From Salvator merianae (lineage: Eukaryota > Chordata > Lepidosauria > Squamata > Teiidae), in the NCBI GenBank assembly GCA_003586115.2, contig QVOM02000034.1, positions 110,771,610 to 110,835,609 of the forward strand: a stretch of DNA of 64,000 nt. The letters run 5' to 3'. The position numbers were made by a program, and so were the translations under genes. This document shows positions 1 through 44,400 of the stretch, piece after piece (positions within the stretch are counted from its first letter, which is position 1; each line of letters opens with the position of its first letter). Below the pieces are notes generated by a model. That model made no database searches. It worked only from the letters and a program-made list of their open reading frames with translations, and had not been told where the DNA came from.

Positions 1-1042
1 GAGGCTGGCATTGAATGAAGCAGTGGTGAAACGCACTTTCTCATATGCCTTGTTCATTTGTAGTGTCTCTGTGTGTGCTTTGATAGATTAGATGTGGGAT
101 TTTTTTGATGTCAGCTTCAACTACTGGTACCTTGATGTAGGTACCGATTTATGGTATGCATGAACATCATTATTTGCAGTGAATACTTTCATTTTGTACG
201 TGAGGATACATTTATTAAGAAATTCTCTGCAAATTATTTGTGACAGCGTATGAGAACTGGGTGTTTACCTGAAGGACTGACTCTGTTTTGCACACACACA
301 GTTAAATATGTATTCGGTGGCTCTTGGAGTTTCTTGTAGGTAGCACATGGATTTTGTTTTATCTCGCTTTTTATGAATTTTATTTTTCCTCTAAGGGTGA
401 ATGTAAATGCAAGAAGAAATAACTTGGCTAGAGGGGAGGTTATGTGAATAGAAGGAGCTGTTTTGTGTGGGAAACTGGTCTATGGCTTCCTGTGTTGGTT
501 TTCAGCAGGAATTAGTTGAGACTTGTGGCTTCTGAGATGGAGGACCAATCAATGACCATTTCAGCTTTATCCCTGTGATTCTAAAAGGCTGAAGAAACTA
601 TTTATCAAGCCACATCTAGGCTCCACTACCATTTTTTTCTGGTTTTTGATTCTTGACAGGCTCATCTTGAAGAATCAAACTAGAAGTGTGCATGTTTGCT
701 AAATGTGTCTTAGGCTTAAAATGGTGGTAAAAAAAAAATTCAGTCACTGATAGAGTCTATGGGAGATGGGAGTGAAATTTAGCACCCAGATGCTTTACTG
801 TTTTTATTCCCTGCTTCTCTGTTGTACACCTATTTGTGATAGAACTGGCACATGGACTGCAAATAACACACAGTGCTAGTTTCCATTCTTATACTAATTA
901 TCTTTTTAAATAATGCGGCTTTGTGGAAGGTTGTTTAATCAGTGGCATCTATTCTCTTTTTTGATGGTGGGTGGAGAATGCATGCTATGTCTGTGGTCTG
1001 TTGTAAAATGGAATTAAGCTTTGCTTTTCTGGATCTTCCTAG
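1..1042 (+). other. SLC30A7 intron (3' part)
   Basis: The intron precedes the TM3 exon. I see no conserved coding segment, RNA gene or clear transposon in it, only T-rich intron sequence and a short CA run near 292-301. The exons for TM1-TM2 are not here. Confidence 0.8.
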
Positions 1043-34445
<33,403 letters not shown>

Positions 34446-35515
34446 CAAATATCACAGTGTTCTCTTTGGACCAAAGCTTTCTAGGACTGTCATGATTTAA
34501 GACATTATGCTTCCTTTGGACTAGAGACCCACTTCTTCTCTACAATTGTCCAAAACTGAATAGACTCTACTGCCTGTTGGCTAGGTAGGTTAAAAAGAGT
34601 CCTGGACTACTTGGGATTGACTTTTATGAGCTCTAAAAACTTTTGAATTACTTGCCAAGTTTGTTCCAGAAACAAACTTATTAATAATGTGGTATTGCAA
34701 TCATTGGATATGCTTTTTTTGTGAAGCTTCTGCTCATGCCCATGAAGCCAATGTTACTGTGGGGAGGGCAGATAAAATGGAAATTAATTTTGTACATAAT
34801 GTCACAGGGGTTGACATTCTATAACAAAACTGTATGTTAAGACTGTTTGCACTTTGCAAACTTTAATGAGCCAAACCATATTGGGTTATCAGAGTGCCTT
34901 CCTATCAAGTTATCTGCCAGCACAGATACAATACACCGGGGATTTTTACTAGTTTTTATGGCTATTACTTGTACTCAGTAGGATTCCTGCTTGTGATTGG
35001 TGTGATGTATGTAAAATTTCATAATGGTAGATATTGGACTTTTGCTGATGGTTACATGTTAAACATCAAAGGAGATAACTCTTCAATTTTTCAATATAAA
35101 GTTCAAAATGATTACAAAGACCTTGTTTACAAAATGTTTCATTACCATAAAGTCATCTGATAATATCTTGGCACTTTTAACAGTGATTAGAAATTACTGT
35201 GTGGCCATTATCCCTAAAAATAAGAAAAACCTGCATAAATGTGATTCCAGCTACAACTTGATGTCTTTTGTTTTACTTTTCTTGTACAGACTTGTCACAA
35301 GCTTTGCAGTTTAAATGGGCAATTGCCTTTCTCTATGAAGCATTCAGAACGAAGTTATGTGTAAATTGTCTCTTGTTTGCTGCCCAGTGCATATTCTTTA
35401 ACTGGCACCAAGATTTTGTACATTTTAGCACAGATGATCCATGTTCAGCATTAACATTCATAGGTTATCCACTCTTAAGATCAGATGGATAGTCAGAATA
35501 ATATTCTGAGTATGC

Positions 35516-35521
35516 AATAAA
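35516..35521 (+). promoter_or_regulatory. candidate proximal poly(A) signal AATAAA of SLC30A7
   Basis: AATAAA lies about 1.07 kb after the SLC30A7 stop and is followed within 40 bases by TG-rich sequence. It would give a short 3' UTR. Motif only. Confidence 0.4.
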
Positions 35522-35790
35522 ACTAATTATCTGCACATTCTCAAGGAATGTAGCTGGCTTTGCTGAATCATGCATCCTGCTTTGAAGCTTAATGTATCAA
35601 ATTTCAAAATATGCCATAGGATTTTTTTTATTTTTTTTTAACCAAGATCTTAACACATTTAATGTGCATTATGTCTTCTAGTAAACTATGTGTGTCTCAG
35701 CCAACATTTGTTCCAAGCCATCCTGGCTGTGCTTCATTTCAAATTTCATTATAGGCCATATTTCCATGAATCTATGCCACAGTGTAAATA

Positions 35791-35796
35791 AATAAA
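35791..35796 (+). promoter_or_regulatory. second candidate poly(A) signal AATAAA of SLC30A7
   Basis: AATAAA inside an aaataaataaagg stretch about 1.35 kb after the stop. The downstream GT-rich element is weak, so it is less convincing than the sites at 35516 and 38694. Confidence 0.25.
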
Positions 35797-38693
35797 GGCC
35801 TAATGAATAATAATACAAAGCTACTTGACAGAATGACAAAGATATACTTATGACGTCTCTCTAGCTTTGAAACTGAAATTGATCGGACTAGGAATACATT
35901 GTAGGAGGCAAATATTGTTTTATTAATCAGCTCATGCAAATTAATGAAAGTAGCTCACCTGTTTTTTTTTTTCAAAAGGCCATTTGCACAATTGCCTGTT
36001 GGAAAGAAGACAATGTTCCTTAGGGAAATGAAAGTTCCAACAAACTAGTGGTTAGAAATGGTTTTCTCAAAATTCCAAGAATCGGGGGGGGGGGAATTCC
36101 TTTTTTTGCTTTTATTGAAGATTTGGTAGTTATCAGTCTACACTGGGATTGTACCACATTATAGACCTTAGCTTTAAAAAATTCTAGTTTGGAACTTGGC
36201 TTTATGAGAATAAGCTCCCCTGTAGACTTAATTTTAACCATTTGCTCTTATATAACCAATCTGTTACCTGCTGTTTCATTCTTCACAGTTCCTCACAGTG
36301 CTTTCCTCAGCTTCCTGTTCGTTTTGTAATATTAGGATTTTTGTAGGCATTTGAAAATGCAGATGTCTGGACTCACGGCCAGAAGATAAATCATGGCTAA
36401 TTGCATTTGTGTCATGACCTCTATGCTGTATTCCTTTCCACAGAACACAGTTTTGCAGTTTCACACTTGACTGTTTTGCACATGTTCATTCCTGTAATGT
36501 GAGGAACAGTGTAATTGTGCAGTTTGTGCATACACTGTGAACTTCTTTGCATATTCATTCAGTTTGCATGCCAGGGAATCAGAAATAAGTGATGGCATAC
36601 CTGCCTGCTGCAGTGGTCATGCTTGGCTTCCTCTTTTCTGTGGCCTAGGTGACAGACCACGTGCAGGCCAGTGCTTGCAGCTTACTCTTTCTAAACAGAC
36701 CTTGAGTGAAATCAAGGCCTGCTCTTTGCTTCCTCTTCATAGCCTGCGTGGAAGAAACCACGCTGTGGCTCTTATGTAAAACCAAGTTAGCCTCTCTGTG
36801 GTGTGTGTCCTAGCTTGAAATGTGGACAGAATGGAGGAAAATGTAGCAGCCCACTCTTTCTTTGAAGCCAGCCATGGCTTGCTTCTGACTCTGACTTCTC
36901 CTGGACACAAACAAGCAAACTTTTTATGTACAGCTTACCTCTGTGTAGAATAGTATGAAATATAATACCAGTTGATTTGGAATCCTGGTCAGTCATTTTG
37001 TAGTCAGTTTTTAAAGGTAAGCAAGGATAGGTCTTTCTTTAATAATAGTTCTCCCTGATTTGCATTTGTGCATGCTGTAAAATGGAAGGCTTCCAAGTTG
37101 GGAGTTGGCATGTGCTAAATGGTTGGGCGAGGCTGAGCAAGAGGGAGACTGAAAAACGTATCGAACTTTCTCTGTGGTAATTTGTTACAGGCCTTTTTCC
37201 AAGGAAGTGATCCTCATGAAAATTACTCACTGCTTTAAACCAAGTGACACATACTAGGCCTTGTTAAATCTTACTGAGCCAAACATGCTTTTATCTAATG
37301 ATGGTGACATAGGGTAAATCAGTGCATGGCTTTTACACACCTTCAAATTTTAGTGCAGTAGTATTCATGTAATAAACAAATGTGGGCATTTGCTTCCAAT
37401 TACAGGGCAAGGTCTTCAATTTAGGTGATGAGGTTTATTATAGTAGGTGCTCGTTTTAAACCAGACTGTTACTGTGATACGAAGGGAAAGTGCCCTTTAT
37501 GCAGTATGTTAAAATGAGTCGCAGAATCAGCCCAGAGCTATACACTGCACAACGCACATCAGTGCAGATACATGCATTGCTGCAGCTGATACTAAAATAA
37601 TGTTCACAATAGCACCTTGTGCCCAGGGGCACAGCTGGAAGATGACATGTGACAAATCTGCGTGCTCTGGTGTCCGGTATGTTCCCAGGCACTACTGAGT
37701 GTTTATTCCTTTTATACTGCTTTTGTAGCACATCATTTTTAAAAAAAGAAAATGTCACAATCACATTGAAGAACTGGAAGTCTTGATCAATAAATGCAAT
37801 AGTGGAGTGGTGTAGTTTACCAAGTGGAGAGTGTGGGAATAAACAGAAGGAAATGGACGGTGGCACTTAAGCGCTTCATAGTGGTTATCCCTGGCATGGA
37901 AGTTTTGAGGAAACTTTTGGCAGTTTTTTCTTTCAAACGTGACTGAATTGATTTGAATGAAACGAAGCTTTTAATGTATTTTATCTAATTCAGAACAGGT
38001 TTTTCAACTTGATAAACTTTCTGTTATACTGTATTTTCTAAGTAGCTGTTTTATCAACTTGTTGCTGCCAACTACTACAATACAGTATTTTTTTTCTTAT
38101 GTTGTATTTGACTCTTTTTGCCCTTTTTAATTGTTAGTCCTACCCTGACCTGATTCTAATTGCTTTGATGGAGCCTTGCTGACAAGGCTTAAACATATGG
38201 CCAAACCTCAGTCTCCCCCCCCCACCAGGAATTATTATGTATCCTGTGCTTGCATGGGCCATATAACCCAAAAGTATATGGCAAGGAAGTGCTAGACAAT
38301 TATTTTCCTGTTAAATTTTAAAGCTAGTACCTCTGGACTGGATTATTTTTATATGCTACTCCTGACTTGGAAAAAAATAATGGTGAAACCCCATTTTCTA
38401 ACGTGAACATAAATTGGGACTTTGCTGTCAATTTGGCCACTTAATTCTAGTTCTAAATGTGTGATTTATTAGGGCAAAGGACTTCACTGTTTAGAAATAT
38501 TAAAACATAAGGCTACAGGTACAGGGCTGTGTATCTTGCCTTTGGTTTGGAAATGATAAAAGTTAGTAGCCAGTTTGGTTTGTCCTAAGTGCAATATTGG
38601 ACATTTTAATGCATTTTACTACTTGAATGCATCTCTCTTAAATATTTAAACCTTAATATGTTTGAGAAAATATTTTGAATCGTTTTTCCTATC

Positions 38694-38699
38694 AATAAA
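38694..38699 (+). promoter_or_regulatory. candidate distal poly(A) signal AATAAA of SLC30A7
   Basis: The sequence atcaataaactttttcttg is followed by a T/GT-rich element (ccttttgtttgtatc) 40-60 bases on. Repeats resume soon after, so this is the best candidate for the gene's end. Confidence 0.5.
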
Positions 38700-38784
38700 C
38701 TTTTTCTTGTTGAAAAACTCAAATATGCTGTGCCTTTTGTTTGTATCATTCCTAGCTGTCTCCAATTTTAGTCTCATGGGCAAA

Positions 38785-38860
38785 TTTATTTATTTATGAA
38801 TTTATTCAGGAACTTATATCCCAAGGCGGGTTACAACAACAGCAAGATAAAATTCATTGA
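38785..38860 (-). mobile_element. L2-like LINE 3' tail, antisense
   Basis: Reads atttatttatttatgaattt, then atatcccaaggcgggttaca and acaacagcaagataaaat. In sense direction this is gtaacccgccttggga with an AAAT-type tail. Confidence 0.65.
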
Positions 38861-39696
38861 AAAAAAAGACTTAAACATACTTAAAAGATAATGCTTCCTC
38901 AGTGGGACTGAATAAAGAAATCCAATAAACAGAGGTTTGCATTTACAAAATGCATAGAAGAGTTTATTTTGTCTGGAGAACTGGATGTGAAGCTGCAGGA
39001 ACAAGCAGCAAAATTTATACCTTCTCCCATACATTCCATAAGAAGGAGCCTTATCCATGTAGGGCCCATCTACACCTAAGTTTTAATTCAGCTTCAGTCC
39101 ACCTTCAGAGTGAGAGAATAATCAGTAAAGTGTCTAGTCATTTTTTTCCATATTAAAGGTGGATTTTCTTGGTTAGATAATGTAGAGAGAAAACAGCTTG
39201 TCACTTTAAACTTAGCTGTAGATAAGCCTTTAGAGAAAACCTACTTTGGATTCCAAGGCTAGGAGATTCTAGCTGTAGTAAAAACAGGACACAATGGCAT
39301 CTTTATCACAATGAGTACAAATTCTGCAGTGCTCAGTGCATTGTAGTTTAGCTGCTATTGTATAATATAGGTATTGCAGCTAACCAGCATGTTTTGCAGA
39401 CAAGGGAGCACTCTTTCAATTGTCAAAAATCAAAGAAAGTGATTTTGACTACAACCTATCTAAAATGTAGGCTATAAACCAATATTTGAGTTGTACTATA
39501 AATAGAATTTTTGTGTTCTTTCATACAGAAAAAAAAGCCCAAAGAAATCTGCCATGTCAAAAAACAAGTTCCATCTTAACTTCTGTCTGATTAATCAGTT
39601 TCTCTGCTAGGAAGAGGACACAAGCTGAGTGTCCCAATCACTCTGAAATGAACTGTCCAGATTCTCATTTACCAGTACTGTACAGGGAAACTGGGG

Positions 39697-39885
39697 AAAG
39701 GTTGTAGCTCTGTGATAATGCAAACAGCTTGGAAAGCCGAGGGTTGCCAGTTTGATCCCCAGACTCTCCCCAGAAGTAGACAATGACAAACCACTGCTAT
39801 ATCTGTGCCAAGAAAACTGCACAGAGGCGCCCATGCAGCCAACCAGGAGTCGGCCACAACTCCATGATACCAGCCACAACAAAAC
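39697..39885 (+). mobile_element. tRNA-derived SINE, most complete copy
   Basis: Head aggttgtagctctgtgataa (A box), agggttgccagtttgatccc (B box), then agtagacaatgacaaaccac, gtgccaagaaaactgcacag, catgcagccaaccaggagtc and a CAACAA-rich end. It has the same order as the copies at 5784, 23877 and 56047. Confidence 0.85.
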
Positions 39886-40304
39886 CATGATACATGGTAA
39901 CTAGACTGCTGGGCTCTTAGCTTTTCTGAAATACATCAAATACATATGACAATTCAGTGAAAATCCTAAGTATTACTCTACTGCATTTGCAGCATTAAGC
40001 CAGAGTTCAGTATTAACATGAGGCAATCCTCAAATGTCACATATTTGGAAGGAGTTATTCTAATCCTGATTTCAAAATATATCTGAATTCTGATAAGCAA
40101 CAAGGATTATAAAGGTGTTTTTTTATTATTATTATGCAAGGCAGATAAATGTTTACTATTGGTAGCAATTCTTACACCTGATCCACAGCAAACATAGTGC
40201 ATATTAATTTACAGAACTAAATCTCACTGGCAACACTGAGAGACTGCTACTTCTATATTAATTACACTTTGGGTTTATGTTAAACTGATCAGCAAGCAAA
40301 GGTG

Positions 40305-40322
40305 TGCTGCTGCTGCTGCTGC
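40305..40322. repeat. (CTG)n trinucleotide run
   Basis: Five to six CTG units on the + strand, probably inside the DPH5 3' UTR, where the transcript would read CAG. Confidence 0.85.
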
Positions 40323-41223
40323 GAATAAGCAAATTAATCCAAAAATGGTAGGTCCATATAACATCACATAGGGAGAATTTAAAGCTGTAGCAAAATCTAG
40401 GCTCTTTATAATATAAAGCCAAACTCTGACAAGTTTCTCTCCTTGTCTTCTTTGGGATCCGGAGTGGGTTTTTGTTTCCACTTTGGTTCTGGCAAAATGT
40501 AATAAATGGAAACAAAGGAATGGGTTTTCTATGTCTTTTTTGTTTTAAAGGATTTTTTAAAAAGCTGTTTAAGCTTACTCTTTTAAACAGAAGTATGAAA
40601 CCAGAAGTGAAATGGTGTGAAGCTCAGATTTATGCTTGAATGGTGCAAGACAACAGCAGAATTTATCCTAAGAAAGCAACCCTCACTGTTACCAGCAGGA
40701 CAAATAGCATTGCTAAACAAAAAAAAACCCAACAATTCTAAACTTGTATTTTTTTGTCATCCAACTTCAGTATTGCTTTGATTCAGGACTATGGGTTTCC
40801 AGACTTAAAGTTTTATGCTTAAGAATGACAATATAAAACATATAATGAACATTTCACAAAAGATACCATAGCATAAGTATATATTTCATTTGCACTGGAT
40901 TACCAAGAACAACTGTTTATATGCTTAGAAAGCCATTTATATCAATCAGGATAATCCATAAAGTCATGACTTAGTCTTTTATTGAGGTGCATTTTCTAAT
41001 TTGTTTTTATAGTTCAAATCAAATGGACCCTGGTTTGTCAACTCTACCTGACCATTATTCCACATGCCCTATGACTTGACAGGCCTTTTGGTTTTTGTAC
41101 AATAAGACCCTAATATTTGCTAGCAGTTACTTACCCCCATCCTTTCTTTTCTGAGTGGTTCTTCTGTAAATCAGAACTGTGTATGAAGGTTCCACAAAAT
41201 TCCATTCACAAGAGGCGTATCGA

Positions 41224-41244
41224 TTTATTTATTTATTTATTTAT
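41224..41244. repeat. (TTTA)n microsatellite overlapping the DPH5 stop codon
   Basis: About five units of TTTA on the + strand. On the minus strand the last Lys codon and the TAA stop fall in this run, and several overlapping AATAAA hexamers follow directly. Confidence 0.9.
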
Positions 41245-41448
41245 CATTGTATTCAAAGATGGATTTATCTACTGCAAAGAGTTTAAGCATATCTATTTCC
41301 AGTGGATGTAGCGTTCCAGTTATGATAACCGAATGCAGAGGGTCTCCCAGTGCCACTGTAGTCATCTCTTGTAGTGTACCCGAAACAATTTTTTGATCCA
41401 CTGCACCCACTCTTGCTAAGCCTACACAAACTGTGTTTTCTGTAACTT
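41237..41448 (-). CDS. DPH5: DPH5 terminal coding exon and stop
   Basis: The acceptor is gttttacag. The 212-bp coding part encodes [20 protein letters not shown] and then [20 protein letters not shown], ending EYNDK and TAA. Human DPH5 reads ITGGSIHPME where this reads ITGTLHPLE, one residue shorter. The stop codon lies in an (AAAT)n run, and the last dozen residues are unlike human, as is usual for this variable tail. Confidence 0.95.
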
Positions 41449-44400
41449 CTGTAAAACGAGAGACAAAACAAAACATGAGGCAAGGATGCTAAGTATACTG
41501 GAAAAAACCAATCTACTTTGCTCACTTATGCAGAAATTGATCCTGCCTTTATAAGCGTGGGACACTGTCTCTTGTGGCAATTAAGGACTTGGATCTCTGA
41601 ACAGTACTGTAGGCCCTCCATAATAGGTAGTGTACAAAGAACACTTCACAACAGATATGGCAAACGAGACCAACACAAGAACTTAGTTCTTCCTTATTCT
41701 ACAAATCTGAACTGCAGGTATAACCTGGCATGCAAGTTGTAGTCGAGACAGAATGTGGAATGCATCTATAAGAGCAGAATTATAGCCCCGCTGAAAAAAG
41801 AAAGAGTCAATCTTGCTGTTTTAGCTGGGCATTTGTTCCACATTATGTTTGATTATCCATTTTATTCCTCAGCAAAAGACAGCAATATTTAGAGCTTTTC
41901 TTAAGGCAACAAAATTACTGGGGAATCAATGCCAAACTACCTTTCCTTCTTAGTTTAAATGTCTGTGCTACAAGGAGCGTTGCCAGGGAGGGAGGGAGGG
42001 TTATATTTTAAATATGTTTTAGGTATATTTATATTTTTATTGTTGTGACCTGCCCTGAGATCTTCTACCGACGGGCAGGATATAAATTCTTAAATAAATA
42101 AAATAAAACAAAATTGGCTTATTTCTTGTAAAGGCACCTGAACTTAGGAAACTTTCCTTAGAGCAGACTGTGCTGGTTTGCACAAAGGATTACGCTAGAT
42201 GATTCTTGCTATATCTATGCATATGCCTGTATATATTTTTTTCATTGTTATTGTTTCACATTCTGTATTTTGTATATCGATATGATTGATGAGCTGATTG
42301 ATAAATTCATTATTCATGTTTCGTGCTTGCCAGAAAAAACAACAACCATGAGGCAACTTAGGAAAACTGTAAATGAGATCACACTGTCAGAAGATGCCTG
42401 AACTGCATAGTGCAGTGAATATTCAGGATATGGTACATGTAAACAGTGAAGGAGGGGGGCTGAATTTTCTACTGATCATTAGCACCCTGCCATGAGACAT
42501 CAGTACAGGTTGGTGTCCCCCATGCTTATGTTTCTATCAATTCATTCAGCCAGCATACTTCAGTTCAGCATAATTTGTTCTTATTTTTCTCCTCCAACTC
42601 AGCCCCTCTGGATATAGGCAGCTAATTCTGTTACTTGCAGTGCTTGTGCCTTTCGATACTCAGAGAAGCAATTCTTGCAGAAGCAGAAGGGTTTGGCTTC
42701 TCTACGAACCCTAATTCACACACTTAGGGCTAAAAGGGTGCAGAGTGATGCCCCTGATTGTGGGAGAGAGTGTGCTCATGTCCTGCTTATGGGCTTCCTT
42801 GGGCTGCTTGTTGGCTACTGCAAGAACAGACTGCTGGATTAGATGAGCCATGAGGCCAATTTATGTTCTGAAAACGAAATGCCCTCAAAACTTGCAGCAT
42901 CTCCACCTTCTTTCTACTTAGCCACTTAGCTATTGCTAGCTTATCTAGGCTCAAGTCACACATTCTGGAGCTACTGAGATATGGCCCCGTTGATGATTGA
43001 AACAGACTTTTCACTAGCACACTGGTTCAGTAGCAAGTACTAGCAATTAATATCTCATGAAGCAAATGAGTGAAAATCCTATATTTCCTAAGAGACCAAC
43101 TGAGTTAGGTCAAAGTGATTCATTCTAAAGTACATCCCTATGGGACCAGGGTTATAGAGAGCAGGCAACCGGTTCACTGAGCATGCAGCTGACCCACAAA
43201 GAGCTCAGCTTTCTATACCCAGAGCTGTTGTGCTTCCAATATCATTGAAATTCGCTTTGGAGGATGAACCAGTTGCTTGGTCTCTGTGCAAGAAGAATCC
43301 CACTAATTTTAGGAGCATCCACGTCCATTGCGAAGTGGAAGTTTATCTGCGTCTGGCACAGTCTGAATAAGACCGTCTAGCCTCAGGAACCAGTGGACTG
43401 CAAGTACCTGGTTCCTCTCCTTGCAGTCGCCTGTTCTGCACAATAGCAAGAAGCTGCTCTGTGGCTTGGTTCACGCTCATATACCGCGGCGGTTCATAAA
43501 TTTTCTTCCCCCTAATAGGAAAAAAAAATCGGTAATGAATCAGTGATTCCCCCAGTGTACCAGTTATTTAGCAGTGTCCAGGTACAGCTAAGGCAAGCTG
43601 AAATTTGCAAAGATTCTAAAGCTAGAAGTTTTATCACATACATTTCTTGGTTGCAGCAAAGTCCTATATTCTGTGTCACATCACAGTCACCCAGATATCT
43701 CTGGAAACGTCTACCTGAAGCTTGACTGTCAAGGTTCATTTAAGTGCCATGGTTTCAAACAGCAGGCAGGCCTGTTTACATTTTGTTTTCTACTTAAATG
43801 TTTTTGCTGGGAGATACATAACTGACATTCAAGCTGCTCTTGACTGAAAGCAGATGGATGCTACCTGTTTCTGTCTGCTTACCAACAGGTGACAAAGCAA
43901 AACTCTTATTGCATGAAAAACGTAAGATTTGCAGAATTTCTCCACTGGCTTCACTATTATAAATATGTACACACACAAGAAGTTTGTCCCAATAGCTAAG
44001 TCAGTAATGCTTAAAGCCACTATTTTGTACATGGCAAATCCGAGCCACTATGTGGCTGTTCTGAGGCACTCAGCCTAGGAATTACAGCCTTCAGGCCTCA
44101 ACTGAAAATGTTACTGGGAAAAGAAGGGCCACATGTTTCACTGCCTCCACAGTGCAATCAGAGTCACATATTCCTAGACCTCTGCTAATCTATTGCAATT
44201 GCTGTGCCATCAGACTGCACTATCCATGCCAAATTGGAAGGGAAGCCTGTATTTTTCTACCATATACTGTATAGTTACATAATTATAGACTCCAAAGCCA
44301 GTTCTCAAAAGTTGTTTTCTCCAGCGCTTGCCAACATTTGAGTCGGCGAAGCAAAGCTTATGAAGCAGTTCCAAAACAAATCTCTGTCGGAGATTGTCAG

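Larger units (their letters stand above)
34446..38720 (+). other. SLC30A7: SLC30A7 3' untranslated region (extent inferred)
   Basis: AT-rich sequence with no coding match follows the SLC30A7 stop. Several AATAAA signals allow short and long forms. The far end is placed after the AATAAA at 38694, which is followed by T- and GT-rich sequence. The stretch is relatively free of recognisable transposon tails, which fits a UTR more than intergenic DNA. The length is inference; transcript reads would fix it. Confidence 0.5.
38721..41223. other. intergenic / DPH5 3' UTR region between convergent genes
   Basis: About 2.5 kb separate the distal SLC30A7 poly(A) candidate from the DPH5 stop. Part of it is presumably DPH5 3' UTR on the minus strand. 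Named contents are an antisense LINE tail, a SINE and a short CTG run. No gene is seen. Confidence 0.7.
41449..43407 (-). other. DPH5 last intron with LINE tail and CR1 end
   Basis: A 2.0-kb intron holding a sense L2-like tail (41975-42112) and a sense CR1 end (42740-42872). Nothing else is recognised. Confidence 0.85.
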
